Shown in pieces: positions 1 to 11,518 of a stretch of DNA of 64,000 bases. Source of the stretch: Aplectana chamaeleonis (lineage: Eukaryota; Nematoda; Chromadorea; Rhabditida; Cosmocercidae); contig JAPDOI010000694.1 of assembly GCA_029168955.1 (NCBI GenBank), positions 124,001 through 188,000 on the forward strand, read 5' to 3'. The position numbers and the translations under genes are program-made. Position 1 is the first letter of the stretch, and each line of letters opens with the position of its first letter. A model generated the notes under the pieces. That model saw nothing but the letters and a program-made list of their open reading frames with translations, had not been told where the DNA came from and searched no databases.

Positions 1-1119
1 GCCTACTTTCGTTGTACCTGTCTGATATTCCCGTGCCTCCACCCAGCATCCACTTATGCCTCTATGCAGATGACATCACTATTATTTGCACTGACCCAGT
101 CATCGACCGAGCTACTGTGGGGATGAACAAATACCTCTGCAGCCTGGCAAAATATCTTGAATCGAAGCAACTGAAGGTCTCTGCAGCCAAGTCCAGCGTT
201 ACTCTATGCACTACTGCAACTGCTGAGCACCAACTTCATCCTAAAGTACTTTGGGGAGGTAATCAGCTGCCCTTGTCCAAGCATCCTCGTCTACTTGGAG
301 TCTTTCTGGATCCCTCATTGCGTTTCCATGAAAACACCCGTATCCGAGCTGCAGCAGCCAACACGCGCAACAACATCCTCCGTGCTCTGGCTGGCACCAC
401 ATGGGGCAGCACAAACGAGGTTCTACGCACTACGTACAAGGCCATGATACAGCCAACTCTGGAATATGGAGCCCCAATATGGTCTAGACATTTGTCGGAC
501 GCCTCTTGGAGCAAACTACAAAGAGTTCAAAATACAGCTCTCCGTGTCATCACAGGCTGTCCAAGATCTACACCTGTATCGCACCTTCATCAAGAATGCG
601 CAGTACTTCCAGTTGCAGTCACAACAGTTCCATATTGGCATAGTTAAGAATGCCGCCCATCCCAATTATTCACTTCTATCATCGGAACCTCAACACCGTA
701 ATATTCGCACACCACTGCATACTGCTATCTCTACCACTGATCGTCAAAAGTGGGCTACCTCTGAACTCACACGAAGGAGACTGCAGCAAATGGAGCACAC
801 CAGATTTGTATCCGAATACTTGTCCTGTACTCCTCCTAATCCCATCCTTAGTGACGTGCCGCCCAATGTCGATGAAAGTGAGAAGAACCTGCCCAGACGC
901 TCTCGCGCGACTTTGGCGGGCCTACGATGCGGTCATTCTTCGTATTTGAAGGCCTACGTACATAGGATCGATGATTCGGTCCCTGATATATGTCCTGACT
1001 GTCAATGTACAGGGCATGATTCACTTCATTTATTTTCGTGCCCAGCAAAACCAACCTCTCTGTCTGCTCGTGATATGTGGAAGAAGCCGTGTGACGTCGC
1101 CGCCTTTTTGGGCCTATGA
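1..1119 (+). pseudogene. Family A LINE ORF2: end of reverse transcriptase and C-terminal Cys/His region
   Basis: The fragment enters the window inside the reverse transcriptase. The active-site YADD is at 63-74, followed by a conserved thumb-like stretch (LLGVFLD, NILRAL, TTWGS, LEYGAPIW). The reading frame changes near 530-600, so the first frame (to 647) and the second (to 1119) are one decayed protein. The C-terminus has the spacing CPDC-x5-GHDS-x2-H-x4-C typical of LINE ORF2 tails, and ends AAFLGL. It is followed by a short GAA-rich tail (about 1143-1158). In the family this enzyme copies its own RNA at the nicked target. The 5' part lies outside the window. The frameshift makes it inactive. 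Confidence 0.85.
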
Positions 1120-1159
1120 GAAGAAGCTCCGATGTGGCTGATAAGAAGAAGAAGAAAAT

Positions 1160-1560
1160 GAGTGAGTCGGATCCAATGTTTACTTGGTAACCAGAATTCT
1201 CAAGAAAAACCCAGAGAAAGCTCAAGAGATTTGAACTTGATCTCTGCATTCGAAGGCATATCACAAAATTTCCAATTTTGGTTGAACTTTTTTACGTTCT
1301 TCAAACACTGAGTTTTTTCGGGATTTCGGATCCCCCACCATTGTTGTTGTTGTTGTTGCCCATCATCCACCATACACACTTATCCTGGATCCAATTTCCG
1401 GCATATTGACGACGTCATCGAAGCAGCATTTCTGGGATCCTCTTCTTTGGAGGATCCCTGAGTGGGGCGTTTTTTTCACCCTCTTTTTTTATTTAATCTT
1501 TTTTTGATTTTTTCATTTTTGTTTTGGTTTTTTTGATTTTTTTATTTGTTTTTTTTACAT
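1160..1560. other. T-rich spacer between two LINE fragments
   Basis: No gene is visible. It contains a short TTG/GTT microsatellite (about 1341-1359) and a long T-rich run (about 1470-1560). The - strand LINE ends at the right edge. Confidence 0.5.
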
Positions 1561-1581
1561 TTCAAATTCATTACTGCATAA

Positions 1582-2183
1582 TTAAAGTGACAGGAAATGG
1601 GCTACTTCCACTGGTTTGAGCCAGAGATCTTCTATCGTGAGGTCCGTTGGCCTTCTAGAGCAAGAGAACATGTGAGGTACTGTATGTTCCTCAAGCCCGC
1701 AGTCTGGACTAAGTGGATTATCGGCTGCTCCTTTCTTATGTAGATACCAATGCGACTTCGAATAGAAACCGCTCCGGAGCTGAGATAGCGCTGCCCGGCT
1801 TGGTCTTGGCAAAGTCTCCTCCTCCTTAGCAATCTTCGGCGGCGGTCCACTTAGCAAGGGGAGTTCATAGTAACCAGGAACTCCTTAACAAACTCGTTAA
1901 GCACTTCTTTGCGAATGCTTTCCGCGTTTCCTGGCCTGACCACTATTGGCTTGATCGTTCTGACATGCTTTCTGATCTGTCTTGGTGGTTCCGATTTCTT
2001 CATCATGTCGTGTGAGGGATGTTCTGGATCAAGTGCCGCAACCGTTCGATATTGAAGCGTCAACATCTCATTATGAGCTTTGACTGGCATGATTCCCGTC
2101 TCATTGCTGAGGTGGGTAGCCTCTGTCCCCCACCATTGTCCTTCAGGACTGCAACCGCTTGAAAACTTGAACGTTGCCTCCAT
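1582..2183 (-). pseudogene. Family A-type LINE ORF2 C-terminal fragment
   Basis: Two overlapping - strand frames (1851-2183 and 1582-1857) give one C-terminal LINE fragment with a small frameshift near 1851. The last part aligns by eye with the ends of the copies at 1-1119 and 11907: an arginine-rich RxxLSxLRSG stretch, SPDCG, a H-x4-C pair and the ending LW-KPVEVAHFLSL. It is more diverged than the other two, so it is probably a related subfamily. It is in opposite orientation to the fragment at 1-1119, so the two 3' ends face each other. No catalytic domain remains. Confidence 0.7.
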
Positions 2184-3092
2184 TTTCAGAGAAAATCTTT
2201 GTTGCAGTTGCTATTGTTTTCTCGAAAATCGAATGTCTACATCCCAAATCTATGCGACGATCCTATTTCTTCTGTGTTGTTTCAGCGGTGTTCGTAGGCA
2301 CACTCGCCTATACAAAATATGCACTACACTTTGAGTAGTTGAGGCAATATCGAATGGTACATGCGGGGAATACTTTGCCGTGAAGAGAAAGCGCGCTGCA
2401 ATGCGACGCCGCGACCGCCCGCATGGAGTGGGTGATTTTTAGACACGATCATATGCATACTGTGCTTATCTGGGCCAAATTTCGGTCCGCAATTGCGTCT
2501 CGACACGCTTTGCGGCCGCACGCGCTCGAGTCAGTCACTCGCAGCTAACCGTCACGGCGGCTGCGGGGTGTAACTCGTCCATATGTGCAGGGTGCTCATG
2601 GATTTCGGAGAAATGTATTAAAACCTCCGGGAGGGTGAGGCATGCATGTGCGTGTGGGAGCCTTTAATACTTTAAAAGAAAAGGAAATCCCAATTTTATT
2701 GCATATTCGTGCTGTAAAGGGACGCGGAGGACGAGTTGTTCGTCACCTCCAAAAAACACAACTCAACCGATTTTCTTGAGAAAGGGCCCAAGTCATGCCC
2801 CTGCTTTCAAGAAGGTGAGGCTAAATCCAGAACACATTTCCGCATTTGGACGGATTAAGGTGCACGCAAATGAGAAAAATATGAGTTAAACCCCGCAGCC
2901 ACCGTGATGAGTAGCTTCGAGTGAGTCAGTCGGGTTTCCAGCGCCAAAGCCGACTCAATGTGGCCTTTTTTATACAATTTTCTCCATTTTTTTTCTTCGT
3001 TTCCAAAACCCACCTAGAGTCAGCAGATCGCTGGCTACGGAGCTGGAAGCTCTTCTGACACGGGAGCGTGCAGCCGCGAAGCGTGTCCGGAC
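2184..3092. other. Unassigned spacer with one arm of a short inverted repeat
   Basis: No gene recognised. About 70 bp at 2455-2525 (around TGTGCTTATCTGGGCC) is repeated inverted across 3061-3092 plus 5703-5750. That second copy is split by the hAT-type element, so the inverted repeat predates the insertion. Confidence 0.55.
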
Positions 3093-3804
3093 CAGGGATG
3101 TGCGGCAATTGCCGTTTGCCGGCCGTTTTCGGACGATTTTTGTCGATTGTCGTTTGCCGTTTTTTCTCTCACTTTTCGACAAAATTCGGCAAAAAGTGCG
3201 AAATAGATAACAAACGCCGAGATTAGGACGCGCATTGAAAACCTGCTAAGCTTTGCAGCGACCGGCTCGACTCGAAAGTAGAGAAACAGACTATACGTAC
3301 TTCAAAACTTCGAGCCAGTTGATGTAACCTACCGCGCGGTCACGTCAAAGCAATTACTAGTATTGTAGTGTCCTGCTCGTGTGGGTCCTCTTGTCTGGAA
3401 GAACACCGAATTCCCCACCGCCTCCTCGCTGAGGCTTGAGCATTTAACGTAAGGCTCATCGGGACAAGATTTAACACCTTGGTGATTTTTAGGAGAGAGC
3501 ACAAAGGGTTCAGGAAAAACGCTGAATGGCTCAAATTCTTCCAGATACTTTTCAAGGCGTCGTGTAAAGGATGTTGGACTTCACTGGCAGTTTGTGGGCT
3601 TATGCACTTCACCATCTTCTATTATGCTCACAATTGCGCTGAAAAACGGCACCAAGTTGAAAGTTGGAGTTCTGAGTTGAAAGGGTGGGAGAGGGTGTAC
3701 ACGGCGTGCGGAACATCCGTTTAGATCAAATGCTTGACTATAAACTGGATGCACGTAGTGTAGAGTGATCAGTTGGGAATAAGGGGTGGCGTACGGCTTA
3801 GGAT

Positions 3805-4330
3805 TCAATTCAATTCAATTCAATAGCTTTATTTTGCAATAAAGAAACATACGGAATGTATGTGAAGAAAGGTTGAATACGGTAACCTGCGTATGCAGGC
3901 AAACAGAACAAAAAGCAAATAAAATAAAACAAACACTCGTACGATAAAGCACCCTGTGTAAAGCTTCAGCAGAAGGAGCGGCCATCTGCCCCATGCAATG
4001 ACCTTAGATTAAAGTGGGACAGCTTGCTTTTAAAAATAGGAAAGTTCCCGGATTCAAAGACTTCCGATGGTAATTTATTCCAAATTTGGATGACCCTGAA
4101 CGCAAACGAATGCAGCACGTTAGATTTCGATGTAAATTTACGTTCGAGCTGGAAGGCGTGCTGGCGAGAACGAGCACAGCGGCGGGTGAACGTGAAAACG
4201 CTCTCAAACGGAATGTCGCAAAGACCATTCACGATTTTGTAACATAAGTGCAAATCAAACTCAGTTCTCCGATATCGTAGGGTTTCAATCCCCAACATTT
4301 CAAGCCTCGTCATGTAGTCTGGCACTGTAG
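3805..4330 (-). pseudogene. Family C LINE 3' fragment
   Basis: A - strand ORF (3966-4325) encodes the typical end of CR1/L2-like ORF2: RLEMLGIETLRYRR, LCYKIVNG, then HSFAFRVIQIWNKLPSEV. The sequence ends in repeated TTGAA units (3808-3830 on +), the tail of this family. The matching C-terminus and the same tail occur at 59810-60759. The copy is strongly 5'-truncated, as expected from incomplete target-primed reverse transcription, and lies inside the hAT-type element. Confidence 0.8.
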
Positions 4331-4557
4331 GATGGAGGTGGTTCGAGATATGCGCGGTTTTTCAGGGAGTCGTATTTGTGCAAAGCTTGAAAAACTAGTC
4401 AATTGTTTGTATTTGAATTGTTAGAGCACATTTTAGAAGAAATTTGAAAGGTTTTAAGGATAGAGATGCCGAAGATGGAGCAGTTTCTCAAAAACGCTCA
4501 CAAGACCGTCCAAAAACATGCGTTTTAGATGTAGTTGTCCACGTCATTATCTTTTAA

Positions 4558-4905
4558 TTAATTCCGGTGGAACAGTAAACACGCCAACGAGTACGCCGCG
4601 AACTCTGAGAAGGTTAGCCGCGGCAGTTCCGGGAAAGTAAAGCGACCCTTAACTGTGCCGCGATAGTTCCGCGGTAGTACCGCAGCGGCTCCACGATCAT
4701 CACTGCCGTTATGATTCTGTCGCAGTGTCTTGAGCCTCGACAACGCCGCGACATTGCCTCGATAGTACCGCAGCTGTTCAGTATTAGAACCGCACCAGCT
4801 CGGCGAGGATACGTAAGCTAACCCGCGTCGACTACGTTGCACCGTCCTGTGTGGTATCGCCGGTTCGATCACCCGAGTTTGATTACCCACGTCCCGTATC
4901 TCCTT
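4558..4905 (+). repeat. GC-rich dispersed module, copy 1, with degenerate SL1-like stretch
   Basis: The segment is built from variants of GCGGCTCCGCGATAGTACCGC-like palindromic words. It aligns in inverted orientation with 52880-53230. At 4862-4883 a 22-nt stretch matches the nematode SL1 leader at 17 of 22 positions (begins GGTTCGATC, contains GAGTTTGA). Copy 2 is closer to SL1. A related GC-rich piece is at 5060-5180. Function unknown; both copies lie inside hAT-type elements. Confidence 0.55.
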
Positions 4906-5752
4906 GCCCGCGGTAACTAGGATACCCTCTGTCCCTATCAGATAGAGAACCTAACAACCGTAGCTGCACATTTTTTCTCCGTAGGCCCCGCACAGTTGTA
5001 CTATGCCTCACAATTAAATTCATACGAGTTTCTCTCCGTCGGTCCCATTTTTGTAAAGGCACGGTCATCGATCCCGGAGCCGCGGCGGCACTTTCGCGGT
5101 GCCTCTGTGATGCCTGTAGGAGCCGGTGTGACTTTATCGCGGAGCCGCAGCGGCAATTTGTACCAGAGAAGCGGCGTGGCTGCCCCGCTCGTTAGAAATT
5201 AATTGACGAAAGTAAGGCCACATTGAGCTCTTCACTTCTTTGAAGGAATTTCGAGTGCTCACCCTCTTAACTTGGATCGCGCGATATTCTGAATTTTGTG
5301 CGATTAATTTGGAGCACGAAGCAAATGAAATACTACTACATATTCCAAAAAAGGTTGACATTAGAGAACCTCGAAAAATTAGTATCTTTTCACCACAACA
5401 TTTCGCTTACTAGTGTTCAATAGAATGGTAATTCCAGTGCTGTTTATATCAGGTATTGTACCAACGTAATAGGTTCAACTTCTTGTGGTATTACTGAGAA
5501 ACAATTTCTTATCTGGCTATTTAAATACGAAAAGTGCATGAGGAAATAGTATTTTTACAAGTACTTTTAGAACATTTGTATCGTTTTCGTACCAGCTTTT
5601 TTCATTTTGCCGTTTGTCGATTGCCGTTTGCCGGCCATTTTGAGACAAATTTTGTCGATTTCCGTTTGCCGATTTTTTAAAATCGTTTGCCGCACATCCC
5701 TGGTCGGGACGCAATTGTGGTCCGGAATTTGGCCCAGATAAGCACAGTACGG

Positions 5753-6072
5753 TCCGTCCCCACGTGGGGATCGTTCCCGCCTCAAGGACGCTCGGGGACG
5801 GGAGGCGGACATTGCTCACCCATGCATGCTGCGTAGCGGTCGGTGAGCGTCGCGCGCGACGAGATGGGCGGAGACGAGACATTCCCGGTTTTAGGTGAAT
5901 TTAGATAAATTAGCATGTCTTGGAGGGTTTCTAGCTTTCCTACGATTATTTCTTGCCGTAATCGATAACCATTTACTAGTATGGAGCGTTGAAGACTTTT
6001 CCAAACGGCGGTGTGTTTTAGGCGTTCGCCGCGCGCGCGACACTTACCGGACCGCGACGCGTACGCACACGG
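5753..6072. other. GC-rich spacer upstream of the LINE
   Basis: No gene recognised. It has palindromic CpG-rich words (CCCCACGTGGGG near 5759) and may include the 5' untranslated region or promoter of the LINE that follows; this is not shown. Confidence 0.3.
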
Positions 6073-7275
6073 GTGAGCAGTGTCATGGAGCCCTCGGGGA
6101 CGGATCCCCGACGGGGAGAGATATGCGTACAGCCCCTGATCAGCTTACCATACCGGCAGCCGCGGTTTAGATTAAAATGTCATTCGCTGCCTGTGTTGAC
6201 CGTGTGCGGCGGCGCACCCACCCCTCTTCCGCTGTGGTTGCCGATCGATCCTACCCATCCCCACATCGATCTACGAAAAACCTTCGTTAATTCTCCATTC
6301 CGATCTCGACGTCGTGCTCTTGCGATTCCTGCTACAATCGACTATTCGACTATTCTGATGGATACTATTCCACCTGCTCATTCTACTCAAGAGCGGGGTA
6401 TGAAACGACACTGCCTGACCTTGTCCCCTTCGAGCCCTGTCGATGGTTTCGATCGGGACGTTGATCTCCTGCTTCGTGATCGAACACTACCGCAGCATCT
6501 CGTATCGGTGATAACTGCACTACTCGAAGACCGAAAGCTGCTTCATTCCGTGCTGAATCGTAACCGCGAAGTTACAGAGGAAATCCACAACACTGAGGAC
6601 GCAAAACGCCGAACTTAAAAAGCGCTCGACTCGTCACGTGTGAGTTCAGATGTTGATGATCGATTGGTTTCACGCAAGGATCTGCCATCACCCACTGCTC
6701 GTTTGTCAAACTCTATTGACTTTGAAGAAATGGAGCGTAGACGCTCAATCGTTCTCATTGGACTTCCTGAAAGTACGTCAAAATTTTCTACCTGCCGTGT
6801 TATGGATGATTTTATCTCTGTTCGCCATTTACTTGATTTCCTGAATATAGATTGTGCTCCTGTAACGGTATACCGCATGGGTCCATTTATTCGTTCACGT
6901 CCTAGGCTCCTCAAAATCATTTTGCCGTCATCCTTTCATGCAAATCTTATATTACAGCGCGCCCCTCGTCTCCGCCACTATCCTGCTCACAAAATTTTCC
7001 TCAGGCCCTCCTTAACTTGGGAGGAGCGGAGCAGAGCCAGAGCAGAACGAGAGGCGCGGCGTAGTGGGTCGCAGGCAATGCCAAAATCTGTCGTTTCTAC
7101 TGTTTCCGCACATCCTACCAATCTGTTGTCACCGAACCCGTTGCCTCAGACAAGCCAGTTCTCGTTGGCAAATTTGAAGCCATTGAATATTGTTAATAAT
7201 GATGTACTATCTCCATCCGTAAAATCTGATGTGTCAATTAATGTTGTCTCTGACTGCAGTCCTTTAAATGGTTGA
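6073..7275 (+). pseudogene. LINE ORF1 (nucleic-acid-binding protein)
   Basis: Two consecutive open stretches: 6073-6618, ending in a stop, and 6640-7275. The second has the RRM-like ORF1 pattern: IVLIGLPES, a helix LLDFLNID, APVTVYRMG, RPRLLKIILP, then a basic RARAERE region. In CR1/L1-type elements this protein binds element RNA as a chaperone. A parallel ORF1 in the same style is at 25048-25697 (-). The true start is uncertain: an ATG lies within the first ORF at 6073, but homology is visible only in the second half. The ORF1 frame ends at TGA 7273-7275 directly over the ORF2 frame. Confidence 0.7.
7263..7269 (+). promoter_or_regulatory. Candidate -1 ribosomal frameshift heptamer T TTA AAT
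   Basis: In the ORF1 frame the codons are CCT TTA AAT GGT TGA, so T TTA AAT fits the X XXY YYZ slippery rule in phase, two codons before the stop. A -1 slip enters the ORF2 frame, which has no ATG at its start. No pseudoknot was recognised downstream. The other family B copy (around 25020-25050) does not preserve this arrangement. Confidence 0.35.
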
Positions 7276-8129
7276 AAGGTCCTCGGAAACATGATGTCAG
7301 TCCTGAAATTGTTCCTCGTTGTGGTGATACAGGCATAAATTGCATTCTTAGCAATATTAGGTCCTTGCATAAAAATGCTCAGTCGCTCAGATATTCCTTG
7401 TTGTGCTTTGATTTGGGGGTTGTCGCGTTGACGGAAACCTGGCTTAAGCCTAGTGCTATGTTGGGACCTTTGCTTGGCGATTTGTGCTCCTCATACGATG
7501 TTTTGAGGTGTGATCGACCCCGGCTAAAAGGAGGAGGCGTAGCTTTACTCGTTAAGCGCCGACTTTTTACTGAGTTAGTCTTCAAGGAAAGTGTGGAAAA
7601 TTCGTATGAAATTCTGTCCTGCAACCTACATTCTAATGTAACCAAGTGCAGGATTATTCTTGTTTACCGGTCGCCTAAATGTAACGCTAGTAGCAATGCC
7701 CAGCTTTGTAAATGCATCAGTGATCTAACAGCTTGCACTCTTCCTTGTTTGTTGTTGGGCGATTTCAATTTCCCTAAATTGCTGTGGGAGGATCTTTCGG
7801 AAATGCAAGGCGGTAATGTTTTGACCAATGCTTTTCTTGATCTTATAAATAGTCATCAATATTGTCCGTTGGTGCATGGAAACACTAGAGGTAATCACCT
7901 CTTGGATCTTATTTTCAGCAATGAGCTGAGTTTGGTGTCTACGGTCAATATTTTGGCACCGCTGGGTACTAGTGATCACGCTACCATACATTTTAAGCTA
8001 GAGGGTTCGCTGAGTGAGCATAAATTTGTACTGAAACGGGATTTCAAACTGGCAAATTACGACATAATCGGAATCTATCTAGATACTGTTGATTGGTCAG
8101 GCTCGTTTCTGGGTGTAGTGCCACTGTAA
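7272..8129 (+). CDS. LINE ORF2 N-terminal part: AP-type endonuclease
   Basis: The apurinic-like endonuclease nicks target DNA to prime reverse transcription. Motifs visible in order: SNIRSL (catalytic Asn region), LTETWLKP (catalytic Glu), GGGVALLV, ILVYRSP, LLGDFNFP (catalytic Asp/Asn), HLLDLIFS, and SDHATI (catalytic Asp/His). All core residues are present. The frame opens at a TTG codon, not ATG, and overlaps the ORF1 stop by a few bases, so translation probably depends on ORF1 termination or frameshifting. The ORF stops at 8129, before the reverse transcriptase, which is a secondary break. Confidence 0.85.
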   Translation: MKGPRKHDVSPEIVPRCGDTGINCILSNIRSLHKNAQSLRYSLLCFDLGVVALTETWLKPSAMLGPLLGDLCSSYDVLRCDRPRLKGGGVALLVKRRLFTELVFKESVENSYEILSCNLHSNVTKCRIILVYRSPKCNASSNAQLCKCISDLTACTLPCLLLGDFNFPKLLWEDLSEMQGGNVLTNAFLDLINSHQYCPLVHGNTRGNHLLDLIFSNELSLVSTVNILAPLGTSDHATIHFKLEGSLSEHKFVLKRDFKLANYDIIGIYLDTVDWSGSFLGVVPL

Positions 8130-8158
8130 ATGAGATGTAGGAGACGTTTCTGTTCATT

Positions 8159-10045
8159 TTGAATCATGTTATTACCCTATTTGTGCCTCTTCGAAAAGTT
8201 CCTCTATCATCTAGCAACTTGCCGGATTATCTCTTTCGACTTCTTGAATTCAAAAACAAAATGTTCAAGCAGGCTATGTCGACGAATCTAGAGGAGGACT
8301 GGAATAGCTATAGGTCAGCTACAAAGCATTTGAAAAAAGCTTTTCAGATTTAACATTTCGGTGGAAAAGAAAGTTATTGAATCCGGCAACAGAAATGCGT
8401 TTTTCAAGTTTATTGGCACACGAATTAAGCCCAGGGAACGTGTTGGCCCTTTGTATAATAGTAATGGAGAATTTCTCACTTCTGATTACGATAAAGCTGA
8501 GCTGCTTGCTGACACTTTTGAGAAGGTATTTTGAATGACTCCCCATTAACAGCTGTTTCGGGATGTGGATTTTGACATCAACTATAATGCATGACTCCGT
8601 TTCTTTTCATCGTAATACTATCTTGGAACTTCTTTCAAAATGGCCCTGTTCTTCCTCTGTGACGCCTGATGACATCCCATTCGCTTTTCTTAAGAGGTGG
8701 CACTTCACATCTCCACGCCTTTGGAAATTCTTTTCAATTTGATATATCACAGGTCAGAGGTTCCAACTAGGTGGAAACATTCCTTAGTGGTCCCACTGCC
8801 AAAGAAGTCTCCGCACTCTGAGGCATCCAATTATAGGCCAGTAAGCATCACCTCGATTTTCTGTAGACTTTTTGAAAAAATTTTGAAGATGGCTATTGTA
8901 ACATATCTCGAGGATAATACACTGCTGTCTGATCGACAACATGGGTTCAGGAAAGGGAAGTCAACTGTTACTCAGATGATTGAAACGCTAAATCAGTGGA
9001 CCTCTAGTTTAGATAGTAAAAATAATGTGGATGTTATCTATTTTGACTTTCAAAAAAGCGTTTGACAAAGTTGACCACACAAAGCTTATCCTCAGACTTA
9101 ATCAGCTTGGCATCCACAAAGCATTGTCAAGCTGGATTAAAGCCTTTCTGACAGATAGAACCTTCCAGGTTCGTGTTAATTCTTCCCTTTCCGGCTGTAG
9201 AAGTGCTCCAAGTGGGGTTCCACAGGGGGAGTCTTATCTCTATTCTGTTTAACATTTATGCTTATGACATTCCTCAAATTGTTGAACGGTGTGGTGTTAG
9301 GTGTGAAGTTTTGCGGATGACATTAAAGTGTACCGCGAAGTAGGCGGTGATGGAGTCACACTCTTACAGAGTGGTATTGATGCAGTTTATTGCTGGTCCC
9401 TAGCTTGGGGCCTTCCCTCTCGGTCGTGAAAACAAAAGCATTGCACCTGGGACATTCCAACAACCAGGCCGTTTACAAAATCAATGATGTACCAATCGAG
9501 GCGGTCGACAAAATTAAGGATCTTGGATTCATAGTCGATAATAAACTCCTTTTTGATGAACATTGTAGGCACATTGCTGCTAAAGCGCAACAGAGGCTCT
9601 TTTTATTATTCAAGTCCTTACGGTCTAAGGATCCGCAGCTACTGACTAAAGCTTATAAGATTTACGTCCGGTCTGTGTTGGAGTATGGGACCTGTGTTTA
9701 TGCACCGCATAAGCGAATGCTAGTTCAAAAACTAGAAGCGGTTCAACGTAGCTTCACGAGGAAGGCCTTCATACGGGCAATGGGATTTTCGTATAGTACA
9801 ATTCCTAGGGATACATTAGGAATAAGAGGTTGCATTTGGACTCGCTTGCTGTTAGAAGGAGGAGAAATGACTTATATTTGGTTTTTAAAATGTTGAATGG
9901 TTCAGTAGGATTGAACCTTTCCGAGTTTTTTTACCCTCATACGTTCAAATACAAAGAGGACAAAGGTACAAACTTAGCTTCCTTAGGCCTCATTCCCAGA
10001 CTAGGCGGCATTTCTTCACCATTCGTGCGGGATTGGATTATCTGA
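8159..10045 (+). pseudogene. LINE ORF2: reverse transcriptase and C-terminus, multiply frameshifted
   Basis: Pieces in at least five frames restore a normal order: WKHSLVVPLPKK and NYRPVSITSIFCRLFEKIL (8697-9065), AFDKVDH and GVPQG (9025-9252), a FADDIKVYRE stretch near 9309 outside any long ORF, KIKDLGFIVDN and YVRSVLEYG (9390-9896), and the C-terminal RNDLYLVFKMLNG region (9830-10045). The catalytic FADD is present, but breaks on both sides prevent a full enzyme. Confidence 0.85.
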
Positions 10046-10260
10046 GTTTGAGCAAGAAATGGGAAGTTCCATCCACCTACTCTGGTTTCAAAAATATTGT
10101 CGGCCAGTATCTTCAACAGGAGTCAATTTCATTATAGCTTCTTTGGTAGTAGTGTTTCGTTTTAGTGATTGAGTTTTTTTTTCTGTCGTTAATTCTTTTC
10201 ATTTGCTGTTATTTCACATGTGTCTCGGCACATGTAATAAATATGAAATATGAAAATATG

Positions 10261-10288
10261 TTTTTCTTAAGGAAACAAGCCACGGACC
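10261..10288. repeat. Terminal relic of the 15718-17687 TIR element
   Basis: TTTTTCTTAAGGAAACAAGC followed by CACGGACC matches the inverted terminus of the element at 15718-17687, and is followed by TA as in that element. Only this end is present; the rest is missing or replaced by the LINE. Confidence 0.6.
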
Positions 10289-11518
10289 TAACTGTACATC
10301 GATATGGATGGGTTGCCCGGCAACCAATTAATTAAGCTGACCTTGTGGAATGATATTGGACCGTGAAATAAAGCTCTGGGCTTATGTGGAGGGCAACTTC
10401 TTTTTGTCAGAGAAGATGAAACAAAAATAAAAGTAAAAAAGAATGCTGGAAACTGACCAGATCTTCACTTTCATCGATCAGGGATGGCGAGGGCGAGCGT
10501 TGTACTTGAACGAGCGACATAGTGAAGGAATAGAAGAAGAAATGCGTGTGAAAAACACAATTGGCGAGTGTTGCATTCAGAATAAAAGATATGGTGGAAT
10601 CAGGTTGACGTCGGAGCGCTCGATGGATGGATGATTCACACCACAATCATCAACGGGGCATCGACAGACAGAACGTCGCTCCCTGAAATACACAAAACTC
10701 CCGATGAAAATCACGAGGAAAAGTCAACATTTGTCGCCCGGTGGAAAATGAATCAATAGAAATCATCGATCGCAATGAAAAACAAGAAAAACACTGGGAA
10801 GATGACGAATCCCATGATCTCAGCAGAAGCTAAGAAAATCACCCAAAAGGTGTAAGACAGCCCACAAATGGAGAATTCAAAGTATAATAGAGTTGGAGGA
10901 AATGGTTCGTCTGGCACGCTGTGTAGGTACCTATTTGATTGGATGACAGATAATGAATAAATATGTAAAGAAAAAGTGTTGTGAGTGAGAGTGTGAATAT
11001 AGGGGAGAGATGGAAGAACGCAGGACGACGAGGGTGGCCCCGGCGATCAATTGAACATCGGGGTCGCCCCCGTCGCCCCTCTCATGAATCCCCACCACCC
11101 CATGGAAAACTCACGGGTGGCTGGACCAGTCCACTTCCCCAACCTCGTTTGCTCAGTTTACCACACACAACGAATCCCATTTGGATATGTACATACTGGC
11201 GACTAGAATGGAACGGAGCTGAAGGAATAGCGGAGATTCAGCGTTTCTACCTCTAAATTCTGGAATGGGTTAGCATTTTGAACTGGATCGTGTGTTGAAG
11301 CCCGAGCGATATTTGTATCGCCCGCGATTTTTTATTCCGAAAAAAAAAACCACAAATTGGCACTTGGAACTTTTGAGGTTCAAATAAGTTCTCCTCAACT
11401 TCACTTTTTTTAATTAGTTGTGTTTCCCCAGCAGGAATGCGTACAGGTTGTAAAAACGAAATTGTCGTGGTTCCTTCGCGTGCGGGTGCGGAGGTTAGAG
11501 ACAGCAAGAGAGCGAAGC
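10289..11518. other. Unassigned 1.2 kb spacer
   Basis: No gene recognised. Short ORFs on both strands (for example 10981-11256) show no family motif. It contains a C-rich patch (11030-11110). It may hold host sequence next to the family A LINE, but nothing supports exons. Confidence 0.35.

Larger units (their letters stand above)
3093..5702. mobile_element. hAT-type DNA transposon, non-autonomous, 2.6 kb
   Basis: The element is bounded by terminal inverted repeats whose outer 16 bp are identical (CAGGGATGTGCGGCAA and its complement). It is flanked by 8-bp target copies, GTCCGGAC at 3085-3092 and GTCGGGAC at 5703-5710 (7 of 8 match). An 8-bp duplication with CAGGG termini is the hAT signature. 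Just inside both ends are TTGCCGTTTGCCG-like subterminal repeats. No transposase reading frame is visible, so movement would need an enzyme supplied elsewhere. The cargo is a LINE 3' fragment (3805-4330) and a GC-rich module (4558-4905). It belongs to the same terminus family as 47301-53661. Confidence 0.8.
6073..10260 (+). mobile_element. Family B (CR1-like) non-LTR retrotransposon, nearly full length
   Basis: Order of parts: ORF1 (6073-7275, broken once), endonuclease (7272-8129), decayed reverse transcriptase (8159-10045), then a 3' tail GTAATAAA followed by ATATGAAA repeats at about 10230-10260. At about 4.2 kb it is the most complete LINE here. The 3' end abuts a relic of a TIR element at 10261-10288. 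Multiple frameshifts in the RT make it inactive. Confidence 0.85.

Noticed and set aside
10981..11256. Possible host exon between LINEs
   Set aside because: No motif, no supported splice sites, and low-complexity C-rich sequence.
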